Below, in pieces: positions 24,601 to 35,186 of a stretch of 64,000 nt of DNA; the first letter of the stretch is position 1, and every line of letters starts with the position of its first letter. The notes beneath the pieces are model-generated. The model was given only the letters and a program-made list of their open reading frames with translations, had not been told where the DNA came from and did no database searches. Source of the DNA: Terebella lapidaria (Eukaryota; Annelida; Polychaeta; Terebellida; Terebellidae). The DNA lies in the NCBI GenBank assembly GCA_949152475.1, contig OX424561.1:8370001-8434000 (forward strand), read 5' to 3'. Both the position numbers and the translations under genes were made by a program.

Positions 24601-25901
24601 TGGTAACAACAAAGTGATGTCCCTTGACCCTTGAAATAGACAATATTCTTTTACATGTAGGAATGTATTATTTTGCTATTCCTGATATTTTTGTTTCATT
24701 ATGACTTCAGGTGGTTTTTCAGCCTTCAAGAGATGACTCTGAGCAGCAGCTCAAGACGGTACAAAGCTGTGCGTTCACGCTGCGTACGCAGACAAACACA
24801 AAGAGATCACAGTAACTGTGGGGTTTATTCATTGAAGGTATTTTCATTAAGAATATACAAATGTGTCATTGTCAACTAGGAATGACCTATAGGACAATTT
24901 AAAATGAATGTGTGTTGTGAATGTGTGTTGTCCCAAGGTGAAATATTCAATTTTCTTCTGGTAGTTTGTGCATGACACCATATGCACAGAGTCCATCGCT
25001 ATGCCCTCTGCTATTGATGGAAGGAAATTCCTGGCCAGTACATTGTATGAAAACTCAGGTGTGTTTTTTTTTACATTACTACAATACGTTGAACTTGCAA
25101 AAGCCTTTAGGTGATAAGATTTCTCATATGTCAGTACAATTATCACAGAGGGATAAGCATGTGGTGATGGTAGTCTTATTATATATAAATTATTGTCCTA
25201 TACACATGATACATTACCTCCATAATACTACACGGGTAACTCCTAACAGCCTACCGAATGGACCTTGTCGCCGGTGGTCTTTCGACAGTTGTGTTAACTC
25301 TGGGATCAACCTCATGTGGACTTGTTTGCCACTAGTTGGAACAACAGGCTCCCCACCTTTGTGTCACCAATCCCAGACCCCCTAGCTTGGGGTGTTGATG
25401 CTATGAGGGGTCATTCTTTATTCTTCCCGATATGAAAGGTTTCTGTATGGGGGAGCCTAATTTAAGTAGGCTGTTAGGAGTTACCCGTGTAGTATTATGG
25501 AGGTAAGTATAGAAAATAATACTAGTTCTAACCTTTGAAACGACGATTTCCAACATTGAGCATCCTAGAATCATCACATGTATATGACATGAATAGTAAC
25601 TTTATGAATACTTTACATTCTGTCTTTCTTCGATTTTGTTCATTTGTATTTATACAGATATGAGAGATGTTAGCTGCATCAGGTGTGGTTTGGATGATGA
25701 AAAAGCAAACTTGGTATGTATGGTATATGAATGATATTGGATAAGTATGGAATATAGAGGGATCAAGTGAGTAACCATTCGATATATTGTTTAATATTGT
25801 GTTTTCAGGTGGTCTGTTCGAAGTGTTCTGGTCGCTTTCACAAACTTTGTACACCAGCGCCGAAGCGACCATGGAATGTTTGCTTCCTTTGCAAGATGTA
25901 A
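15646..25901 (+). CDS. KDZ/Zisupton-type transposase-derived protein with Ulp1-like and PHD domains
   Basis: Nineteen exons join in phase: 15646-15763, 16015-16185, 16282-16413, 17371-18924, 19095-19234, 19412-19616, 19843-19932, 20112-20317, 21187-21328, 21450-22862, 23000-23080, 23229-23368, 23485-23607, 23761-23829, 24092-24180, 24711-24837, 24965-25058, 25658-25713, 25809-25901; about 1680 residues. In order: CPLC...HMRQFH finger (~64-88); Cys/His-rich exon 3; 9-residue repeats (~166-369); C2H2 finger (~380); SWIM finger CPC...CVH (~554); candidate catalytic D763, SAP-like segment (~873-902), D1016 in CDIPSF, E1129/E1130 in NTQVAEEFF; six 26-residue acidic/Lys repeats; basic NLS-like KKRK; Ulp1-like H1524, D1541, Q1588, C1594; PHD finger C1638 to C1678 (C4HC3). 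KDZ transposases and vertebrate HMGXB3 share this core. Intron-rich and unbroken: host gene or intron-bearing transposon. Exon 10's start could instead be 21606. Confidence 0.85.
16517..17304 (+). mobile_element. Helitron-like non-autonomous element, copy 1 (intron 3)
   Basis: The left end has the hairpin GGGCATTTCG-gca-CGAAATGTCC. The right end has hairpin AAGGCATCTTTAGGCCTT about 10 bases before a terminal CTAG followed by T. A 3' hairpin plus CTRR end is the Helitron signature; the 5' end does not begin with the canonical TC. The interior has degenerate repeated blocks (GATATCTCRGAAAC..., GGACTCRTTGCCCTAGAC). It sits in intron 3 of the large gene. Sister copies lie at 26.1 and 39.3 kb. Confidence 0.6.
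17445..18055 (+). repeat. 27-bp coding minisatellite in exon 4, about 23 copies
   Basis: The unit reads GTGATAACATCCTCAGCC plus nine bases and encodes VITSSATPS, VITSSAAPR or VTLSSATPS. All copies keep 27-bp phase. Because the unit is a multiple of three and lacks stops in several frames, long open frames also exist out of frame on the plus strand and in two minus frames. Ser/Thr/Pro/Ala-rich composition suggests a flexible linker. Confidence 0.95.
20691..21085 (+). mobile_element. Dispersed repeat family B, copy in intron 8
   Basis: It begins with the palindrome GGTTATCGGACC-tat-GGTCCGATAATC, continues GTCCATCCGTTGTCCGTCC...CACATTTTTGTCTTTAAAG and ends CCGGTAACC...TTGGCCTTTGGGC. The same ends recur at 28.35-28.92, about 48.8 and 55.88/59.49 kb. 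No protein is encoded. The class is uncertain; terminal hairpins suggest a rolling-circle or other non-autonomous element. Confidence 0.65.
22372..22848 (+). repeat. 78-bp coding tandem repeat in exon 10, six copies
   Basis: Six units encode variants of a 26-residue block containing ESEDDLATRDEKTS and KKPTPNFATQ. Frame is preserved throughout. The DNA repeat also gives long open frames in other frames, which are not genes. The block is acidic then Lys-rich and probably disordered. Confidence 0.95.
24350..24462. repeat. Small foldback repeat in intron 15
   Basis: ATGTCGTGTTTTAAC and GGAGGAATATC on the left pair imperfectly with GATATTCCTCC and CAAAACATGACATA on the right. Probably a short decayed MITE; no target duplication was assigned. 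Confidence 0.55.
25217..25503. mobile_element. TA-flanked MITE in intron 17
   Basis: Inverted ends of about 39 bp: the left begins CCTCCATAATACTACACGGG and the right is its near-perfect reverse complement ending GTATTATGGAGG. TA dinucleotides flank at 25215-25216 and 25504-25505. A TA target suggests Tc1/mariner-type mobilisation. The arms are almost identical, so the insertion is probably young. Confidence 0.8.
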
Positions 25902-25956
25902 ATGTGAAATCTTGTCATGAATTTCAAGCAATTTTCACTGCTCCTAGGAATATGTA

Positions 25957-26098
25957 AAATTGTTTTCCTGTAATTAGTGTGAACTATGTTCATATGTATT
26001 CATTTACATGTGTGATGTCATTATATGTAAAATGGTTTTCCTGTAATTAGTGTGAACTATGTTCATATGTATTCATTTACATGTGTGCTGTCATTAAG
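25957..26098 (+). repeat. 73-bp direct duplication downstream of the KDZ gene
   Basis: Two adjacent copies of TTTTCCTGTAATTAGTGTG...ATTTACATGTGTGMTGTCATT lie just after the stop codon at 25901, in the presumed 3' UTR. They differ at only a few bases. Confidence 0.85.
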
Positions 26099-26589
26099 AC
26101 ATTTCTGCAGAAATGCCTTTATGGTTCTGTCAAAAAAAATTTTTTTTTTTTTCATATTTTTTCACTTTTTCGCTTTCTGCACGATAACTTTAGGTTGCCT
26201 AGATGGATCTTCGCTAAATTTTCACCGCTGGTCAGAAATGTTGTGTAGAAGAAGACAAACATGTTTGAGGGATTTTATGGATGACCTTTGACCTTGACCT
26301 TAAATTTCGGCATTTTTGGTTTTCGTTGATATCTTGGAAACGATGCGTAGTAGTGCGAAACGGACGTTATTTTCGGACTCGGGGCCCCAAGCAAACATAT
26401 CTGAGGGGCACTAGAAATGAACTTTGACCTTGACCTGAAATTTTTTTGCCGAGTCGGGATTTTTCATTTTCGTCGATATCTTAGAAATAGTACATTGTAG
26501 AGCAAACGGACGTTATTTTCAGAATCGTGGCTCTTTTTCTCGTGCATCACCCTGGAATGCCTCCAATGCCTTTAGGCCTTGACGTCTAG
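26095..26589 (+). mobile_element. Helitron-like non-autonomous element, copy 2
   Basis: The left end (ACATTTCTGCAGAAATGCC) folds as in copy 1. The right end is AATGCCTTTAGGCCTTGACG then TCTAG followed by T. The interior shares GATATCTTGGAAACG and GACGTTATTTTCGGACTC with copy 1 but is shorter. Confidence 0.6.
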
Positions 26590-26599
26590 TTTAATATTG

Positions 26600-27225
26600 T
26601 TTACCCAGTATATACCTCTGATGTTCTCGGATATTGTTTGCTCAGCAGTGTAAATCAGGAGGTATGTGTTTTTGAATATTGTTTGCTCAGCAGCGTAAAT
26701 CAGGAGGTATGTCTTCGGATATTGTTTGCTCAGCAGTGTAAATCAGTAGGTATGTCTTTGGATATTGTTTGCTCAGCATTGTAAATCAGGAGGTATGTGT
26801 CTTTGGATATTGTTTGCCCAGCAGTTTGGATATTGTTTGTTCAGCAGCGTAGATCAGGAAGTATGTGTCTTTGAATATTGTTTGCACAGCAGTGTAAATC
26901 AGGAGGTATGTCTTTTGATATTGTTTGCTCAGCAGTGTAAATAAGGAGGTATGTGTCTTTGAATATTGTTTGCTCAGCAGTGTAAATAAGGAGGTATGTG
27001 TCTTTGAATATTGTTTGCTCAGCAGTGTAAATAAGGAGGTATGTGTCTTTGAATATTGTTTGCACAGCAGTGTAAATCAGGAGGTATGTCTTTTGATATT
27101 GTTTGCTCAGCAGTGTAAATAAGGAGGTATGTGTCTTTGAATATTGTTTGCTCAGCAGTGTGTATATTGTTTGCTCAGCAGTGTAAATCAGGAAGTATGT
27201 GTCTTTGCATACTGTTTGCTCAGCA
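26600..27225 (+). repeat. About 45-bp minisatellite, roughly 14 copies
   Basis: The unit is ATATTGTTTGCTCAGCAGTG followed by TAAATCAGGAGGTATGTGTCTTTGA (41-45 bp). Some units are truncated. Open frames inside on both strands are by-products of the 45-bp period and are not called as genes. Confidence 0.9.
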
Positions 27226-27710
27226 GTCTTGTAGGCTATCTTTAAATTTAGCCAAGTTTATTTTGTGTCCGTGCCCTTTTTCAGAGTACTGAGGGTGTGG
27301 TTTGCTAGATGTGTGTAGGTGATATTTCTTAAGTAGTCAAATACATTTCATGTGCAACATGTGAGTCATGAATTTTTGGTGAAATTATTGATGGATTCTC
27401 ATGGTATTTCATGAATAGTGTAAGTATATATAGTAATAGCTTAGAACTACAACGGGTTAGTTAGAAATACTACACATAAAACTACACCGTGCATATCCAT
27501 GTTGCAAGTACAAATATTAAAACTTGCCTGCTGATTCATGTTGAATTACAATGTATTTTACCAAAATATTGGGATTTCTTTCTAAATTTTGTTGGCAGAT
27601 GTGTTCTCACGCCAGGTGTTACTATTTTGTTAAACACATTGCCAATATTAGAATATGCAAATTTGGAAGCTTAACTCAAATCTATAATGAATGTGTGAAT
27701 GTAACTATAC

Positions 27711-28236
27711 TCTGATTTTTCTAACTCGTTTACACAGTTTTTCGCTGATATTTTTGCGATGCTGAATGCTATCGTTCTATAACTTGACATACTTCACCTG
27801 GGAATCAAACGGCAATCATTAACCGAATTTCAGATTTCTATCACGAAAATTGAAAAAGTTGTCAATCTACCCCAATGTTAAATTTAGCCTTGTCATTTGA
27901 TTTCTGGGTCCGCACACAATTTCGTGCATTTGTTCGGTTTTGTAGCAGTGCAATCTTTCAAAATCAACATGTTTGTGTAGGATACACCCCAATGTGTCAT
28001 CTGGTCTAAAATTATAACAATACTTCGAATCCTGGTGGATGTTAAGAGGATTAAATCCTCAAATAAGCTCAGATTCTCGAGATCCCGTTTTTGGGTGAAA
28101 TTTAACATTGGGGTAGATTGCCAACTTCTTTAATTATTGTGATAGAAGTTTGCAAAGTTATAAAACGATACCATTTAACATTGCAAAGATATCGTCAAAA
28201 ACCTGTGTAAACAAGTTAGAAAAATCAGAGTATAGC
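27711..28236. mobile_element. Palindromic MITE with a second palindrome nested inside
   Basis: Outer ends: CTCTGATTTTTCTAACTCG on the left and GTTAGAAAAATCAGAG on the right, flanked by TA on both sides. It is related to the element at 6.75 kb. The interior (27,866-28,115) is itself an inverted pair: CTACCCCAATGTTAAATTT on the left and AAATTTAACATTGGGGTAG on the right. The inner pair is absent from the 6.75-kb copy, so it looks like a second insertion. Confidence 0.75.
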
Positions 28237-28345
28237 AGTATTATTTAACTTTGCGAATCCAATATGATTGCAATGTTATGTTTTTCCCGATGCACACACA
28301 AGAATGTACTTGTATTACATTAAAAATTATTTGTGTTTTACAAAT

Positions 28346-28921
28346 CCGGTGACCTATGGTCCGATAACCTATTGCCATCATGTTGTGTCCGTAGTGCGTC
28401 GGTCTGTCCTTCCACATTTTATGGTTACCGGAACTGTGTTCTGATAACCTATTGCCGTGGCATTGAGTCCGTCGTCCATCCGTTGACCGTCCATTCACAT
28501 TGCGTCCGTCTGTCCGTTCACATTTTTATCTTAAAAGTTTATGGTTCCCTTCCATGTAAATTAGCCACTGGAACTTGAACACTTGCACACACAGGTTATG
28601 AGTGTGTATAAGCTTAGAAGAAGTCATTTTGTATATGGCATATCTTTTGGTGATCTTGAATTTGACTTTAATGACCTTGAAGGCCAAATCTCAAAATCTT
28701 GCCTGACCTGACATGTGAAAATGGTCCTCTCCAGACAAAACTTTTGTATGATAAAGCTTATATGTTTGTAGTATGAACATATATAAATTCATATGCAGCA
28801 TACCTAAAGGTAACATTGAAGTTCACAAAGATTATTAGTAAATCTCAAGGTCATATGTCACATGCAATGCTTAAAACCAAAATTGTCCGGTAACCTATGG
28901 TAGCTTTTGGGCTATTTTTTT
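28346..28921 (+). mobile_element. Dispersed repeat family B, copy with duplicated head
   Basis: Head-type sequence occurs twice (from 28,346: CCGGTGACCTATGGTCCGAT; from 28,424: GGTTACCGGAACTGTG). The tail matches the family: GTCCGGTAACCTATGG...CTTTTGGGC. The interior contains GACCTTGAAGGCC-like words related to the 58.3-59.4 kb array. Confidence 0.65.
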
Positions 28922-28929
28922 TTTGGTTT

Positions 28930-29168
28930 AAAACTGTTTTCATCACTTTGCCCTGGATGCAAGATAACTTCCTAACTCCTTTGCAATAAGGTTCATTGTT
29001 TACAAAACCAATCAACTCATTTATTCATTGGAATTAATTCTCATGTTTTATTGGCATTAAAATTACATGTACCTAAGTCTTCAATTGTGAATATAAATTT
29101 AGTACAAAAATAAATGTTACTCAATTGGTTATGAAAACATCGTTTATTATTCATTACATACATAATGG
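28930..29168. other. AT-rich spacer, nothing recognised
   Basis: Simple AT-rich sequence between repeat family B and the inverted minisatellite array; no gene or signal is seen. Confidence 0.5.
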
Positions 29169-31530
29169 AGCAGGTGAGTCTCACTGTGAAGTGGGTGGGC
29201 ACACTGTGCATCATCTCTTAGAGATGTCGTGGGTGGGTCTCACTGTGCATGTCATCTCTTGAAGTGGTTAGGTCTCACTGTGCATGTTATCTCTGAGGGA
29301 AGTAGTGGGTGGGTCTCACTGTGCATCATCTCTTAGAGATGTCGTGGGTGGTTCTCACTGTGCATGTCATCTCTTTAGAGATGAAGTGGGTGGGTCTCAC
29401 TGTGCATGTCATCTCTTAGGGATGAAGTGGTTGGGTCTGACTGTGCATCATCTCTTAGAGATGTAGTGAGTGGGTCTCATTGTGCATCATCTCTTAGAGA
29501 TGTAGTGGTTGGGTCTCACTGTGCATCATCTCTTAGGGATGAAGTGGGTGGGTCTCACTGTGCATCATCTCTTAGAGATGTAGTGTTTGGGTCTCACTGT
29601 GCATGTCATCTCTTAGGGATGAAGTGGTTGGGTCTCACTGTGCATCATCTCTTAGGGATGTAGTGGTTGGGTCTCACTGTGCATCATCTCTTAGGGATGT
29701 CGTGGGTGGGTCTCACTGTGCATGTCATCTCTTAGGGATGTAGTGGGTGGGTCTCACTGTGCATCATCTCTTAGGGATGTAGTGGGTGGGTCTCACTGTG
29801 CATGTCATCTCTCAGGGATGAAGTGGGTGGGTCTCACTGTGCATGTCATCTCTTAGGGATGTCGTGGGTGGGTCTCGCTGTGCATCATCTCCTAGAGATG
29901 TAGTGGATGGGTCTCACTGTGCATGTCATCTCTTAGGGAAGTAGTGGGTGGATCACACTGTGCATGTCATCTCTTAGAGATGTAGTGCTTGGGTCTCACT
30001 GTGCATGTCATCTCTTAGGGATGAAGTGGTTGGGTCTCACTGTGCATCATCTCTTAGGGATGTAGTGGTTGGGTCTCACTGTGCATCATCTCTTAGGGAT
30101 GTCGTGGGTGGGTCTCACTGTGCATCATCTCTTAGGGATGTAGTGGGTGGGTCTCACTGTGCATGTCATCTCTCAGGGATGAAGTGGGTGGGTCTCACTG
30201 TGCATGTCATCTCTTAGGGATGTAGTGGTTGTGTCTCACTGTGCATCATCTCTTAAAGATGTCGTGGGTGGGTCTCGCCGTGCATCATCTCCTAGAGATG
30301 TAGTGGATGGGTCTCACTGTGCATGTCATCTCTTAGGGAAGTAGTGGGTGGATCACACTGTGCATGTCATCTCTTAGGGATGAAGTGGGTGGGTCTCATT
30401 GTGCATCATCTCTTAGAGATGTAGTGGGTGGGTCTCGCTGTGCATCATCTCTTAGGGATGTAATGGGTGGGTCTCACTGTGCATCATCTCTTAGGGATGT
30501 CGTGGGTGGGTCTCACTGTGCATGTCATCTCTTAGGGATGTAGTGGGTGGGTCTCACTGTGCATCATCTCTTAGGGATGTAGTGGGTGGGTCTAACTGTG
30601 CATGTCATCTCTTAGGGATGTAATGGGTGGGTCTCACTGTGCATCATCTCTTAAGGATGTCGTGGGTGGGTCTCACTGTGCATGTCATCTCTTAGGGATG
30701 AAGTGGGTGGGTCTCACTGTGCATCATCTCTTAGGGATGTCGTGGGTGGGTCTGACTGTGCATGTCATCTGTTAGGGATGTAGTGGGTGGGTCTCACTGT
30801 GCATCATCTCTTAGGGATGTCGTGGGTGGGTCTCGTTGTGCATGTCATCTCTTAGGGATGAAGTGGTTGGGTCTCACTGTGCATCATCTCTTAGAGATGT
30901 AGTGGTTGGGTCTCACTGTGCATGTCATCTCTCAGGGAAGTAGTGGGTGGGTCACACTGTGCATGTCATCTCTTTAGAGATGAAGTGGGTGGGTCTCGCT
31001 GTGCATGTCATGTCTTAGGGATGAAGTGGGTGGGCACACTGTGCATCATCTCTTAGAGATGTCGTGGGTGGGTCTCACTGTGCATGTCATCTCTTTAGAG
31101 ATGAAGTGGGTGGGTCTCACTGTGCATGTCATCTCTTAGGGATGAAGTGGTTGGGTCTGACTGTGCATCATCTCTTAGAGATGTAGTGAGTGGGTCTCAT
31201 TGTGCATCATCTCTTAGAGATGTCGTGGGTGGGTCTCACTGTGCATCATCTCTTAGAGATGTAGTGTTTGGGTCTCACTGTGCATGTCATCTCTTAGGGA
31301 TGAAGTGGTTGGGTCTCACTGTGCATCATCTCTTAGGGATGTAGTGGTTGGGTCTCACTGTGCATCATCTCTTAGAGATGTAGTGTTTGGGTCTCACTGT
31401 GCATGTCATCTCTTAGGGATGTAGTGGGTGGGTTTCACTGTGTATATCATAGAGATGAAGTGGTTGGGTCTCACTGTGCATATAAATTATTAGAGATGAG
31501 TGGATGGGTCTCACTTTGGATAATATTTCA
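29169..31530 (-). repeat. 38-41-bp minisatellite array, inverted orientation
   Basis: About 60 units of the same family as 12.16-15.42 kb but on the opposite strand (CATCTCTTAGRGATGWAGTG, then GGTGGGTCTCACTGTGCATG on the plus strand). Blocks of several units recur almost exactly, for example 29,390-29,480 versus 31,115-31,205 and 29,880-29,960 versus 30,285-30,365, showing block duplication within the array. The last units (31,430-31,530) are degenerate. Confidence 0.95.
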
Positions 31531-33370
31531 GAGATGCATCCAGTGGTGCTCTTCATATTTTTTGCACTCTGCCATCCGATATTCGAGTTAAACCTAGTCC
31601 TATCTCTGAGACTGCGGAAACAAGTTAAACCCACTATTGATGTTCCGTTCATTGGCATTGTATGTGAAAGTGAAGGATCCCGCGCTTGAGCATAGCGAAG
31701 CCCGGGCCTCGCTATGCATTGGCACAGTGAGCCCAGTGGTGCTCGCCAGGTAGTCATCCTTTCATCGATGTATACCCTTCTCATAAATTTAGCAAAATTG
31801 ACCACGTGGCATTGTTTATCCCCAAAAGGACTGTATGACGTCATCAAAACGTCATTTACGGGTGTGTGCTGAACGAGACTTTCCGGCCCTATAATACGTC
31901 ATGGTAAGGGGTTGGCGTCTCTTGCCGTGCTGTATAGTGGAAAATCCATGCCATGAGGTTCGACTCTTGCAGATGACCACTGTTTTGTATACCAGGAAAT
32001 TTGCATTTCGATTGAGCTATTTTTGTGTAATATTCCGCCGAATACAAAGATGCAGTGAAACCTCGAATCTGAACTACTAGTAGTCTGAGTCAAGGTCTTA
32101 ACGCAATATCATGTGGTTTGTTTTGCACTCGTTTCACCATTTATAATCATTTTGTTAGAGATTTGTTTCTATGCGTGGAAGTGGTCGGCTGCTATGTTGA
32201 CAACCATGTTACGCTGCCTGATGTTTTGATAACAATGCTCACACCACACCAACCTTAATGTATTTCCCTTTGAGACAGGGACTTCCTCATAAGCTGCTAA
32301 TACAAAATCATAGAATTGCAACACGCCAACAGTGTTTTGTGGACCGATGTCATGGTCACGCCATGCCTCGGGAAAAAGGGACAATTATTATACGTGCGCA
32401 CTCTGGCCGGATTACAAAAGGAACAATTAAAAAAGCTCATCAAAAATAAATGGCAGGTCGCACATTTTCAAACTATGGAATCTAAAGGGTTCATTTAGAT
32501 ATACTTCCGACATTAGCATTTTAAAAACAAATATATACATGTATAATCAGGGACTTCCACTGGGGATTTTTCCTTTGGAAATCATGAGATCTATGTTGAT
32601 GCGGGACATGTACGACGAAAAGGCTACCAATGTTTAGCATCTGTTGGTAATTGATATGTGTTGTCGATGTTTGCTATATTCGTCCCGAAATAACCTGGGG
32701 AATTCTCAACCCGTTACACTTACCAATACAACTCATGAACTTATGTCAGCTGAGTATGCTTTGAGTTCTCCAGGATCTTGGTTGATAAAACTTATCAAAG
32801 TCAACTAATGTTTATTAGACTTCCCTGCTTGTGTAACGATTACTGTTTGAATAATCATTACCTTTATTAATTGCAAGACTTCCAAAGTATTGACATACCC
32901 GGATTGTCAGTGCGGGAGGCTGCTAATGCACTTTTCTGTGTTTGCCCAGCGCGGTGAAAATGCATTAGCAATACTTGATACTGATTTGAGAATTGCTAAT
33001 ACGATAATTCAATTCGAGTGGTCATCTTCATGAGAACAAACACTTGCCAAAGGCGTAAACAATTTCACAGATTAATAGATTTTTCTGAATAAACATGTTA
33101 AAAACAACTGGAAAAAATCACTCCACCACATCAAATCGACTTCCGCCGGCATATTCAAACTGTTCGCCGATAATACAAGTACGATCCGTCAGATTCGAAC
33201 GATGTTTATGCAAGACGACCGGAAGTACAGAACAATACGGAAAAATTAATATGTAAGTCAGACCAAAATATCAGTACCGCTGGATCAGTGTCTTTTAAAT
33301 GTCAGTAATAAGAGTTCTAGACCTTAACTATTTTCATTCCATGAGGTAGTACTCTTAACAATTAAAATAT
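31531..33370. other. Repeat-derived non-coding region
   Basis: No gene is supported. A GC-rich imperfect palindrome (CATAGCGAAGCCCGGGCCTC, then GCTATG) lies at about 31,691-31,720. The segment 32,190-32,370 resembles the reverse complement of 40,620-40,800. The segment 32,920-33,000 resembles the first 90 bases of the window. Confidence 0.45.
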
Positions 33371-33375
33371 TCATT

Positions 33376-33493
33376 ACCTTATTATTTCTTACCAAATACT
33401 TTCCAAAAAAGCTTGCTCTAAGATCAGAATATTAACCTTATTATTTCTTACCAAATACTTTCCAAAAAAGCTTGCTCTAAGATGAGAATATGT
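33376..33493 (+). repeat. 59-bp exact tandem duplication
   Basis: ACCTTATTATTTCTTACCAA...GCTTGCTCTAAGAT appears twice, 59 bases apart, essentially identical, so it is recent. Confidence 0.9.
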
Positions 33494-33550
33494 ACAGATA
33501 TTGAATTCGTTTAATTTGTTCTTAATAAGTTAATTAATAATAATAATAAT

Positions 33551-33851
33551 AACACCTGATTTCACCTCCTAATGGCCATTTACGGGGGTTCCTGAGTTTC
33601 CCTGTCATTGCTGTTTTCTCTCACTTCGTATGCCTGATATGACTTTCTGTCCCCGGACTATGAGATTGGATAACGGACCCTGTTTTGTTTGCTCGGAATA
33701 CTTAATACTGGGTATTGATTGACTGGGTCCGATCAAACAAAACGTTATCCAATCTCATAGTCCGGGGACAGAAAGTCATATCAGGCATACGAAGTGACAG
33801 GGAAACTCATGAACCCCCAAAAATGGCCATTAGGAGGTGAAATCAGGTGTT
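33551..33851. mobile_element. Foldback/MITE with about 130-bp inverted arms
   Basis: The left arm begins AACACCTGATTTCACCTCC and contains CCCCGGACTATGAGATTGG. The right arm is the reverse complement, ending GGAGGTGAAATCAGGTGTT. The left arm carries a short extra segment (TTGCTGTTTTCTCTC) missing on the right. No clear target duplication. No ORF. Confidence 0.85.
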
Positions 33852-33948
33852 CTGGAAAGAGTGAGCATTTCCTGCCCCACTAGTGGCACCCGTCATGAAT
33901 TCCCCAAAATTAACATGAAAATAGATCTAGTAGCATGGCAGACATGGA

Positions 33949-34150
33949 TTAGCTGTATTTATCAACCAGATCATGATGACGTCCATAGAATTCCTTGAAC
34001 GCAGCTATAAGTCTTGGAAAAACATATCCTTGTCGCAGCAGTTTAGAGACTAGCTGGGCACTTCGATAGACAAAGTCCTCATATTTGCAACTAGCTCTGG
34101 AATAGAGTATAAGTTGAGAAACAAACACAATGTAATTTGTTTTCAAATTA
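33949..34150 (-). pseudogene. Reverse-transcriptase C-terminal fragment
   Basis: The minus frame ends with VSQLILYSRASCKYEDFVYR, SAQLVSKLLRQGYVFPRLI and a final FKEFYGRHHDLVDKYS before a stop. It matches the C-terminal part of the RT at 63.3 kb and continues about 25 residues beyond it. No RT palm motif is present. It is a 3'-end remnant of a retroelement; this RT type is common in molluscan genomes and Penelope-like or related in my judgement, with class uncertain. Confidence 0.7.
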
Positions 34151-34209
34151 CAACCAAACGCAATGATCCCAGACCTCAGACTGTGAATTTCATATTGTTG
34201 CAATAAGTT

Positions 34210-35180
34210 AACTCATTACTATTCATTCAGTCTCTCCGAAAAACAACAGGTTTGGTGTATGAGAGTATCTGGACATGCCGGTTCGATATAGCGGCGTTTC
34301 TTATTAAATTATTACCGCTAGAGCGCTCGCAAGCATTCTGTGCGAATGAGCTGATTTCATCACGAAATGTGTCGCTAATCTGCCATTTGGGTTGCTTGTC
34401 ATATTATATGTTCGTACGAAAAGTTGTCAAAATCGGATCAGAAATGTGACTTGCGGATGCGGCTGCACGACGATTGAAAACATCGCATATGCCGATCTTC
34501 GTTCGGGGCATACAATTATATCTTCACCGTTCGCATGTTGAACATGTTATGAAGGGAGGGCAAAAATTCCGTACATTCGACCTGTTAACATTAGGAGCAG
34601 TGTTGTGAAGCACAGAGTATAGACATGAATGATCAAAACTGTTGAATAGTTTAACTGCTGAACAGTCAGCTAGTCAATGTGTTGTATAATCATGTTTTCA
34701 CCGATCACATGCTCATGTTCATTTCACGAAAGCTCATGTTCAATATTCACAGATTTCTATTCATATTCCCAATTGATAAAAGATCTGAATTGTCATTTTC
34801 AATGTTAATTGTTTCGTTGGACGCTGGAGAATACATCTAGAGTAATGTTGGAGGGTGCTTTATTTGTGAAGTTCATGAATGAATAATGCTCAGAACTACT
34901 TTGGACACATTAGAGCGACAGGAGGTGTAACGACGGTGAAATTAAAACAAACAACCTTCGTCTGCAGACATTTTTACTTGGAATCCGTGTTCTATCACTG
35001 TTAATCCTGGTGGTTTACGAATCAAACACAAATCTTATGCTGACTAGAATCTTTTATGAATTTCAGTATTATAATGCTGTCGACCTTGCTAATCCACTGT
35101 ATTTCTATATATCGATGTAAGTGTAAGTATCAATCTATTACCACCAATACAAAGCCCGCCAAATAGTTAAGACACACTGG
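34210..35180. other. Non-coding, nothing recognised
   Basis: No coding pattern. The last ~60 bases (ATCAATCTATTACCACCAAT then ACAAAGCCCG) match sequence near 49,710-49,830, so this edge belongs to a dispersed repeat that hosts the next element. Confidence 0.45.
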
Positions 35181-35186
35181 CGTTAT

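Noticed and set aside
26841..27122. Repeat proteins on both strands
   Set aside because: Created by the 45-bp minisatellite period, with no start context or flanking exons.
29284..31344. Small proteins of the MSSLRDEVVGSHCASSLRD type
   Set aside because: Translations of the inverted minisatellite; frame is not kept between units.
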